From contig NZ_JBHTJM010000002.1 in NCBI RefSeq assembly GCF_042675745.1, positions 434,001 through 498,000 on the forward strand: DNA of 64,000 nt, read 5' to 3'. This DNA is from Pseudofulvibacter geojedonensis (GTDB lineage: Bacteria > Bacteroidota > Bacteroidia > Flavobacteriales > Flavobacteriaceae). Positions 8,517 through 16,700 of the stretch are shown piece by piece (the stretch's first letter is position 1; every line of letters starts with the position of its first letter). A model generated the notes under the pieces. The model saw nothing but the letters and a program-made list of their open reading frames with translations, did no database searches and had not been told where the DNA came from. Position numbers and translations under genes: made by a program.

Positions 8517-9278
8517 ATGAAAAAAGAACTTCATATATTTTTAACGGCTATTATGTTTTATACTCGAATACCATGTCCGAAATGGGTCGATCATAATCCG
8601 ATTATTGTATCACAAACTTCTAAATACATCTCTTTAATAGGTATTCTTGTTGGAGGTATAGGATCAATTGCTTTTTATGGTAGTTCTTTTCTTTTTTCAA
8701 ATGAAATATCACTTCTTTTTAGCATTTTAGCAACTATATATGCTACTGCTGGTTTTCATGAAGATGGTTTTGCAGATGTATGTGATGGCTTTGGTGGTGG
8801 ATGGACAAAAGATAAAATACTATCGATCATGAAAGACTCTAGCATTGGAGTATATGGAGCAATTGGAATTATATTAATTCTTGCTTTTAAATTTTCTGCT
8901 TTACGCGAAATAGATTCTGCTTTAATTCCTCTTGTTATAATTTCTGCCCATAGTGCTAGTAGGTTTATAGCCGCCTCCTTACTTTATACACACCCATATG
9001 TAAGAATAACAAACGACAGTAAATCGAAAGCTGCTGCTCAAAAAATACCATTGTACTTTTTATTTACAAATTTTGTGATAGCCAGTATACCTTTATTATT
9101 TTTTAACAAATGGGAAATTTTCCTTGTATTTATACCTATGTATTTATCAAAAATATTTCTAGGTGCTAAGTTTAAAAAATGGATTGGAGGACAAACAGGT
9201 GATTGTGCAGGTGCTGTACAACAAATTAGTGAAGTTGTATTTTATTTAAGTTTTATTGCTTTATGGAAATATATTTAA
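8517..9278 (+). CDS. cobS: adenosylcobinamide-GDP ribazoletransferase (cobalamin synthase)
   Basis: The 253-aa protein is a polytopic inner-membrane enzyme with about six hydrophobic segments. It carries the CobS signatures FYTRIPCP near the N-terminus, 'HEDGFADVCDGFGGG' at about residues 81-95 (the Asp-rich metal site) and 'GGQTGDCAGAVQQ' near the C-terminus. It joins AdoCbi-GDP to alpha-ribazole or its phosphate. It starts two bases after the cobT stop and overlaps cobC by 16 bases. Confidence 0.96.
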   Translation: MKKELHIFLTAIMFYTRIPCPKWVDHNPIIVSQTSKYISLIGILVGGIGSIAFYGSSFLFSNEISLLFSILATIYATAGFHEDGFADVCDGFGGGWTKDKILSIMKDSSIGVYGAIGIILILAFKFSALREIDSALIPLVIISAHSASRFIAASLLYTHPYVRITNDSKSKAAAQKIPLYFLFTNFVIASIPLLFFNKWEIFLVFIPMYLSKIFLGAKFKKWIGGQTGDCAGAVQQISEVVFYLSFIALWKYI

Positions 9279-9838
9279 TTAGACATACTACCCCAAAAAT
9301 AGATTCGGGTATTTGTTACGGACAATCAGATTTAGATTTAATAAATAATTACGCTGAAGAAATATCAAGAGTCACATCAAGTATACAAACTATCAAACCA
9401 GAGATTTATAGTAGCCCATTAAAACGATGCACCATACTGGCTAAAAGTTTTAATGAAAATATTGTTCTTGATAGTAATCTAAAAGAAATAAATTTTGGTG
9501 ATTGGGAATTAAAAGCGTGGAATGATATAGACTCTGAAGAGTTAAATATTTGGATGAAGAATTTTGTATTTGAAAAACCTCCAAACGGAGAATCGTACAT
9601 AGAATTAAGTAAAAGAGTTAATGAATCTTTTGATAGAATTGTTACTCTATCTGATTCCAACAAAATAATTATAACTCATGCTGGAGTTATTAGAGCCATT
9701 ATAGCTCGATTAAATAATATAGACTTAAAAGATTCTTTTAAAATAAAACTTGAATATGGCCATATAATTAAAATTGTAAAAGACTCGTCGGGATTAAAAA
9801 TTAAGGAAGGCTTAACTATAGCTGAATGCAACTCATAA
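9263..9838 (+). CDS. cobC: alpha-ribazole phosphatase, histidine phosphatase family
   Basis: The 191-aa protein has the phosphoglycerate-mutase-like catalytic motif LIRHTTP at residues 5-11, the 'GICYGQSDLDL' block typical of CobC, 'KEINFGDWE' and the second catalytic histidine in 'ITHAGVIRA'. CobC removes the 5' phosphate in the last step of nucleotide-loop assembly. The start overlaps the cobS end. It is the last intact gene of the salvage operon. Confidence 0.93.
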   Translation: MEIYLIRHTTPKIDSGICYGQSDLDLINNYAEEISRVTSSIQTIKPEIYSSPLKRCTILAKSFNENIVLDSNLKEINFGDWELKAWNDIDSEELNIWMKNFVFEKPPNGESYIELSKRVNESFDRIVTLSDSNKIIITHAGVIRAIIARLNNIDLKDSFKIKLEYGHIIKIVKDSSGLKIKEGLTIAECNS

Positions 9839-9885
9839 AACATTTTTGAATTTTATTTTTAACAAAAGAGAATTACATAAATTCT

Positions 9886-10027
9886 AATTGTATTTTTACA
9901 TTTAATTTATTCTTTGGAATCTAAAAAAACATACACACCAATATTTATAATACTTATTCTGGTATTTATAACTCTCTTTCTTACCAATATAAGTTTAGGT
10001 TCTATTAATATTCCTATAGATGGTATT
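9886..10027 (+). repeat. diverged copy of the btuC upstream region and 5' end
   Basis: This segment aligns with 34821-34964. Both hold a similar AT-rich leader, the same TTG start context and the first 38 codons of BtuC (38 residues, ending in IPIDGI in both). The last 45 bases are nearly identical while the first part is clearly diverged. Homology ends at ATGGTATT, which is also where DUF71 homology begins. Confidence 0.85.
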
Positions 10028-10531
10028 ACCTTATCTATTTTAAAACAACAAGCCAATGCTATGAATCTAGCTTTGGAAACTTGCCAAGCATCTTGGGAAG
10101 ATTACGAAAAAACTTTTATAAAAAAATTAAACGACCTAAAAAATAAACACCAGTTAGATGCAGTAGTTTTTGGCGATATTGATATTGAATCTCATAAAGC
10201 ATGGGAAGAAAAAGTATGTAATGCTGCAAAATTAAAACCAATACTTCCTCTATGGCAAGGAAATAGGAAACAATTGGTTATAGATATGATTAACAAAGGC
10301 ATAAAAGCCATTATTGTTTCTTGCAACACCACTCTAGGAAAATCTTTTTAGGAAGAGAAATTGATCTAGAGTTATTAGATGATTTAGAAGTCTTGGGAAT
10401 CGATTGTTGTGGTGAAAATGGAGAATATCATACTTTAGTGGTTGACTGTCCTTTATTTTAAGCATGCCATAGAATTGCCAAAATACAATAAGGTACAACA
10501 CGAGAACTATTGCTTTATTAATTGGAATTAA
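9914..10531 (+). pseudogene. chimeric pseudogene: btuC 5' end fused to a DUF71 ATPase remnant
   Basis: From the TTG at 9914 the first 38 codons encode a BtuC-type N-terminal membrane segment. The frame then runs straight into DUF71 sequence (LKQQANAMN onward) matching the 6839 gene from about its codon 46, after the PP-loop. Without the PP-loop the product cannot bind ATP normally. A one-base deletion in a T-run near 10345-10350 creates an early TAG. A second frame change lies near 10460. Homology nevertheless continues through LGREI, CCGENGEYHTLV and YCFINWN to a stop at 10529-10531. The first 145 codons remain open. It follows cobC by 75 bases. Confidence 0.92.
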
Positions 10532-10537
10532 TTTTTT

Positions 10538-12265
10538 TTAAAAACTATAATTATAACCAAATGTTATAGTTAATTCTTTACCATAATTAGAAGTAGAGTT
10601 TCTAAATAATTGTATACCATTAAGGTTAAAATTATGCTTGTCTTTATACACATAATTTGCGTTAATTCTAAAATTCGTTACACTAGTGAAGCTGGTTTTA
10701 CTAGTACTTGAATTATACGATGCTGCAAAACCTGTATTTAATTTATTATCTAAAAACTTTTTATTTACCCCCAATGTTGGTCCCCAAGTAGTAGCGTTTT
10801 CTTTTTCTATAGTATTAACAGTACCGTTTATTGCTGTAGTTATAGCTGTTTTTTTCTTTGGAAACACCAATGAGTAAGAAACATTAGCATTATGAAAAGT
10901 TGAAGCATTACCAATACGTACAATTCCATTTTGTTCATTAGACACATCAGCTAAAGCATAATTTACATTTAAGTTTTGTTGATTTTTTTCACTCTTTGCT
11001 AAAATATAATTCACGTTAATATTAGCATTTTGCGATAATTGTTTATAATCAAATTGCTCATTTGCATTATCTAATAAATTATCGTCGTTTATGGTCTCAA
11101 ACTGATCTAATCTAGCATTTGTAAATGTTGTAAAATTAGAATACATAGCCGTTAGTGTTAAACGCTCTGATGCTGTATAACTGGCATTTACAGATCCTAC
11201 AGTTCTGTTAGTAGATTGTTCTTTTTGTTTTTCCAAATTATCACGTTGATACCCTATATTAAAAGATAAACTAAGCTTATCTTTTAACAACATAGTTGTA
11301 GAATTCAAGGTAATATTTTCAAAATCATTATTAAAAAAATATGCCCCTAAAGTTTCGTAACCCGGATCTATACGCTCATAAGTAACACCTAAAGTAGCTT
11401 TTTTAAAACTATAATTAAACCCTGCTTTTATAGCCTTATGATATTCTGTAGAACTTTTATCATTAAATAATAAACTAGCTAACCCTTCTCCATTACTAGA
11501 ATCTTCGGCCCTTAAATCCTGTGTAATAGCTGTCGAAGCGTATTCTGCAATAATATCTAAATCTTCTGAAATTTTATACGCACCTCCTAAGCTAACTACC
11601 AAGTTTTCTTTGGGTGTTACACCTTTTTCTTCTGGTATTGTACTAATAGAGTTCATTTGGTCTTTAGCATAAAACCCAATAACATTTAGCGCTAGTTTGT
11701 TATGCTCGTAACCCACATTTAAACCATATCCCATTCTGGTAAACGCCGGTATGGTATTAGGTTCATCATCGTCTTCTGTTGCCCTAAGTAATCTACCTCC
11801 CATGGCACTAACCTTAAATTTACCTTTAGGAGTTAATTCTACACCTCCGCCAGTAAACAAATGCCCATTTAAAGTATAAGGTGAAAAATTCATAGTTACA
11901 TCTCCAATATGCCCTTGAAACCACTTGTATTTTGGATGCAAGCTAAACCTGTTGAATTTAAACGGAACGTTATAGTTTAACAATGCTCCTTGGTTACTAT
12001 AACTATAACTTATAGGCATACTAAACTGATACAAACTAAGATTTAAATTCCCTTGTAAAAAATAGGTAAAGGCTTCTCTTCCTGTTTGCTGATTGGCATT
12101 ATAAAATACTGAATTTGCAGATATACCTCCACTAACCTTAAGTGCTTTTCCTTTACCAAAGGATTCAAAATCTATATTTTGACCATAAGCTATAGTAGTA
12201 AATAAAAACATACAAAAACATATGAACAAATGCTTAAGCAGCATTGTTATAGTAGGTATTGGCAT
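10538..12265 (-). CDS. outer-membrane beta-barrel protein of the adhesin/toxin operon
   Basis: The protein is 575 aa from 12265; an internal ATG at 12244 gives a cleaner signal peptide (MLLKHLFI to AYGQ). After the signal it is a long series of alternating amphipathic strands with an aromatic C-terminal strand (ITFGYNYSF), typical of an outer-membrane barrel. I do not recognise a named family. It is the last gene of the minus-strand operon, 80 bases after the probable immunity gene. It could anchor or export the large surface proteins encoded upstream, which is inference from position only. It converges on the DUF71 pseudogene with only six bases between. Confidence 0.8.
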   Translation of the reverse strand: MPIPTITMLLKHLFICFCMFLFTTIAYGQNIDFESFGKGKALKVSGGISANSVFYNANQQTGREAFTYFLQGNLNLSLYQFSMPISYSYSNQGALLNYNVPFKFNRFSLHPKYKWFQGHIGDVTMNFSPYTLNGHLFTGGGVELTPKGKFKVSAMGGRLLRATEDDDEPNTIPAFTRMGYGLNVGYEHNKLALNVIGFYAKDQMNSISTIPEEKGVTPKENLVVSLGGAYKISEDLDIIAEYASTAITQDLRAEDSSNGEGLASLLFNDKSSTEYHKAIKAGFNYSFKKATLGVTYERIDPGYETLGAYFFNNDFENITLNSTTMLLKDKLSLSFNIGYQRDNLEKQKEQSTNRTVGSVNASYTASERLTLTAMYSNFTTFTNARLDQFETINDDNLLDNANEQFDYKQLSQNANINVNYILAKSEKNQQNLNVNYALADVSNEQNGIVRIGNASTFHNANVSYSLVFPKKKTAITTAINGTVNTIEKENATTWGPTLGVNKKFLDNKLNTGFAASYNSSTSKTSFTSVTNFRINANYVYKDKHNFNLNGIQLFRNSTSNYGKELTITFGYNYSF

Positions 12266-12345
12266 AATAAAAATGAGGGCTTTATTTTTTAATTATTGTA
12301 TCTGAATATTACTTATTACTATAAATTATTTCTTCTCTATAAACT

Positions 12346-12639
12346 TTAGCATCTTCCTCTTAACATTGATATATATTCAACTAACATAGTATATAAATCT
12401 ATTGTCTTCTCCTCTCCAACGTACTCGTCAAAATGTTTAATAATTGCTTTTTGTGAATTGTACTCTACTATCACAATATTCTGACTAAATGAGCTTGACT
12501 TTATTTCTTTATCAAGTACTCTTTTCATTATATCTACAATCACTTCAAGTTCTCTTAATGAAAAATTCATTATTTCAGAAACTAATGTTTGATAGTTTAT
12601 ATCTTCTACTGCTATATATGGTTTAATTTCATATTTCAT
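12346..12639 (-). CDS. small cytoplasmic protein, probable EndoU immunity protein
   Basis: The 97-aa protein has no signal peptide and is acidic and helix-rich (SLRELEVIVDIMKRVLD, YTMLVEYISMLRG). It starts five bases after the EndoU toxin gene. A small leaderless gene placed directly behind a secreted toxin is the standard arrangement of an immunity gene. It does not resemble an immunity family that I can name. The call is from context; the alternative is an unrelated small regulatory protein. Confidence 0.6.
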   Translation of the reverse strand: MKYEIKPYIAVEDINYQTLVSEIMNFSLRELEVIVDIMKRVLDKEIKSSSFSQNIVIVEYNSQKAIIKHFDEYVGEEKTIDLYTMLVEYISMLRGRC

Positions 12640-12644
12640 ATATC

Positions 12645-13742
12645 TTATATTTTTGGGAAGTATGAAATGATACTTCCATTATTTATATTATAATAGAAAT
12701 GAATCTTAACCTTTCCATTACTTGAATACCCATAATGTACATTACTACCTGGATTGGTAGGATTCACTTTTCCATGATTATTTTTAATAGCATGTTCTAC
12801 TTCTTCTAAGACTTTAGGAATATCCCATGAGTCAGGAAAAAAAGAAGATGTACCTCCAAACTTATTTGGGGAAAATTCCACTTTTACCCCATTAACCTTC
12901 ACATAATCCTTTCCTCCTATAGTTATAACTGGTTGGCCTTCATAAGCTCCTCCTGCATTTGGTGTCGATTTATTTTTTATAGAATAAGTTCCACCATGAG
13001 TGTTGGTATAGTTCATCAAAGCTTTTTCACTATGCACTCCAGTAAACCCTTCTAAAGTTATACTTGTACTACTTCCAGGAGGTGTATAGTTATTCGTCTG
13101 TATTAAATTTTCCACCTCTAAAACATGAGGCTTTCTTGCCAAAACTTTATTAGAAATATTAGAAATTGAAACCCAATTAGTATGCCTAACTATTCCTAAT
13201 TTTCGAAGATAATCAGCCTTATCAATTACTGCATTAAGTTCTGAATTAAAGTCATCTACATTATTTGAATATTTCTTAAAATAGTCATCTAGTTTAGTTA
13301 AGACATCTGTATCTGTTCTAATTATATTATCAACACTTGCTAAGCTAAGCGATTCCCAAGCATTTATTAAGTCAGGGACGTCATTAATAGTGGTTAACTT
13401 AGAGATATCTATACCAAAATCATCCACAAACTTAGTAAGTTGTATACCATCTAAATCATTTAAAATTTTAGACTCTAAACTTGTTAATTCATCAGCATTT
13501 AGTTTCTTAAAAAACTCAAGAACATTAACATTTGTAATAACTTCATTGGGCTTTCCTGCGGTATACAGTTTTTTATACAGAAAAAAGGCATCCTCGTCAT
13601 TTTTTACAAAAGTCTTAAACTCTTCTGTTGCGTTTGCTGCATTTTTATTTGCGACCAAACTTGAAAACCAACACTGTGCTTGACTAACAGTAAAAGTTAA
13701 CGCTAGAACTAAATATAATATATGCTTAATAATAATTTTCAT
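12645..13742 (-). CDS. secreted protein with C-terminal EndoU-type RNase toxin domain
   Basis: The 365-aa protein has a signal peptide (residues 1-23). A helical region at about 30-185 reads like the pre-toxin tail of a larger polymorphic toxin, and a C-terminal domain at about 230-365 resembles the bacterial EndoU nuclease family. Matching features are the opening GFTGVHS, a second histidine at 249, the FFPDSW segment near 301-306, a helix, and the closing strands ending in YFPKI. His237 and His249 are the probable catalytic pair. The gene lies 11 bases after the TANFOR metzincin gene and five bases before a probable immunity gene. EndoU toxins cleave RNA in target cells. The fold call is from motif recall, not a search. 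Confidence 0.75.
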   Translation of the reverse strand: MKIIIKHILYLVLALTFTVSQAQCWFSSLVANKNAANATEEFKTFVKNDEDAFFLYKKLYTAGKPNEVITNVNVLEFFKKLNADELTSLESKILNDLDGIQLTKFVDDFGIDISKLTTINDVPDLINAWESLSLASVDNIIRTDTDVLTKLDDYFKKYSNNVDDFNSELNAVIDKADYLRKLGIVRHTNWVSISNISNKVLARKPHVLEVENLIQTNNYTPPGSSTSITLEGFTGVHSEKALMNYTNTHGGTYSIKNKSTPNAGGAYEGQPVITIGGKDYVKVNGVKVEFSPNKFGGTSSFFPDSWDIPKVLEEVEHAIKNNHGKVNPTNPGSNVHYGYSSNGKVKIHFYYNINNGSIISYFPKI

Positions 13743-13753
13743 TACTTATATTC

Positions 13754-16700
13754 TTATTGTGTACATAAAACTTCTCCAGGATACTTAGTTCTAAAACTTT
13801 TCCATCCATTAAATAAGTCTGTATTATTTTTTAATATGTTTTTTAAACCAGGGTTTTCTATTATATCATCTGTAAGTTTGGCTATTAAACTAGCATCTGT
13901 CTTCCAAACTACACCTATATCATCTGCCATTTCATGCAATAGCTTCCAACTTTTTCCTAATTCTATTTTCTTAGATAATGGAGCTTGGTTAAATAAGTTA
14001 AGCATTTGATTATTTGAATTCTGAAGATCCGATTTTAATGCATTTCTTAAATCTAAAGGCCAATCAGGAAAGTTTGTATCGACAAAACCAAACAATTCAT
14101 CAATTATATCGTCTAAAACAAGAGTAACGTCGTACCCGTAATCTGCTCTAACTTTATTTAAAGCATCATCTATAGCGTTTGTATTATTGTCTAGAGATCT
14201 TCCTACAACTGTGGCTACTTCTTCTTGATTAGCATCAAGAACATCATCAATATTTTTCATTGAATAGTTTACCGTTTCTCCTAGACTATTTTTATTTTTT
14301 ACTAATTTAAAATATACATGCGATGCATATGAAGTAAATCCTACTGCTACAATTCCTACTGTATATGCACCAATTTCAAAAGAGTCTCCATGATAAGTTG
14401 CGTATAATAACCCTACAGTATCTGGTATTATATCTAAACCAACAGGAGAAAGTATTAACGAAAAAGCATCTATTGTACCATAAATATATTGTCTTTCGTT
14501 TATTGCCTTATAAAAATGTGTTTCAGATTCTAAACTCCCAAATAATCCAAAAGCATAACCTAAATTTGAAACTAAACCTCCATATTCTGCTTTAGAAAAA
14601 TGATAGTTAGAATATACTATTTGTAAATTATTTTCGGAAGTTATAGTATTTTCTGTAATAAAAACCTCCCTTAATTCAACAGGGTTCTCATCCTTAATAA
14701 AGTAATCAATATCTTTAGTATCAACTGCCTCTTTATCAGCAACCCTTGCTGCAATAACAGCTGTATCATAAGCTTCTTTCTTAATCTTATACTGAATTTC
14801 AAATTCTCTAACTGCTTCATTATACTCATTCCAATTTGTTTGACCTATAGCATCTTTATAGTCACTTTTATCTGGATGCTTAGGAATCGCTTCTTTTAAT
14901 TCTTTTAAAACTTGATAATGAGGACTAACAAGTAATCTCATTCCATTAATAAAAGGCAACCCTATTTTACTTTGAATGTTTTGATGCTTTAAATGAACTA
15001 AAGAACCATCTGCAAGAAGCGCATTAGCATATAAATTAACTGGCTTATTTATATATTTATACAGGTTAAGAATATCTTTAGGTATTGATCCTGAAAAAAG
15101 TAACGGATTAGATTGAGCTATTAAACCTTGCTGACTTTCTCCGTATCCCATGTTATAACAAACATCATTATTAAAAACTCCTACTCCAAATATAGATTCA
15201 TAATCACTACAAGGTACAATTACATTAATTATCTTTTTTCCAGAACTATCTACAGATTCTAAGGCTTTTTCTGCCATCTCTGTTATATGTTGATTACTAT
15301 ACTTAAAATTATTATCAACCTTTAAAAAAGTAACAACCATATAAGTATCCTGAGTGTAATGTGCTAATAAATGTAATTTATCCTCCAAAACTTCTAACTG
15401 CTCTTTTTTAAAGTTAGATTCTGAAACATTAGTAAATTGAATATGTGAAAACACATTTTTTTCTCTTACTAATGTATTAGATGTATTTTGTATTTCGTTT
15501 ATAGCCTCTGAAAGTGCATTAGTTACCGCTTGTTGATGAACTGGTTCAATCTCACTATAGTAATTAAACTGAGAACATCTATTTTCATTTTCCGAATTAT
15601 TTTCTGGGCAAGTTATTAATGTTCCAATCCCAATACACCTTTCTCCACTCGAATCAACACAAGATTCATCATAAAATGAACTATTAGTTAATTGATTTTT
15701 TTTGTCGTTAATATATCCCCACTTAGTCTTATGGAAAGTATTTGTTCCGCAACCATTATTATACTTATACAGGTATACATAATCATTCTCTTCTGGATTC
15801 TCGTTTGTGATAGGTAAAATTTCTCCTGTATCACTTATATATTGATTACCCGAAGCTGTATAGACTATATTATTATGTTTTATTTTTCTAACCGCTCCCA
15901 ATGCAACATTACTACTATTTACATCACTTATAATACTTGTATTTGTTGAATTGAAACTAAATGGTGTCCATTCTGCAGTAAGCCACACTCTTCCAAATAA
16001 TTCCCCATCTTCATCATTTTGAAATAAGTACAACTGTAAACCTGGAGCATGAATTTTTTGCCAGTCCATATGGGTAAACGCTATACCTGTACCATAATCC
16101 ATTAATAAATCTGTACTAGATAGAGGAATGTTATATTCAGTAAATGGATGCTCTAACCCAAAAACTCCATGACCTATTTCATGTGAAATAGTTCGAGCTA
16201 CATCACTAGGGTTAAATACAAAACCATATTGGCGATTTAATGGCATAAACCCTTTTACAGCAGTATCTGTTGTCGTTACATCATTACCCAATACAAACAT
16301 ATAATACATTTGTCCGTTTTGTTGACGCTGAGATTGATAATATTGATAAATTGCTCGTTGTTCTGAAGTATAATTTGCTAGTAAATTACTATCTCCAACA
16401 TCTAGTTTATCATTGCTATTTAAATCCCAAATTGATGTATTTATTGCTATTGGTTCGTCTATTGTTATATTAAAGTGAACCCCAACAGGATTGTATATAG
16501 CATTAATTTCTGTTTCAAGTTGCTCATTTACCAAGTTTTGCCCACTACCTATTGGTACAATAGTTAAATTAACTGCTTGTTGTTTAATATGCCATATATT
16601 GGCTTTACCAGCTATATCATAATTTGCTGTAGAATCTTGAGGCTTTACAGTGGCTAAGATTTCATCTTTAGCAAAATCATATTGTTTTTCTAAATTTAAT

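Noticed and set aside
10538..12265. The 575-aa barrel was considered as another TonB-dependent receptor of the B12 locus
   Set aside because: It has no plug domain or TonB-box-like region, is shorter than a receptor and is co-directional with the toxin operon rather than the B12 genes.
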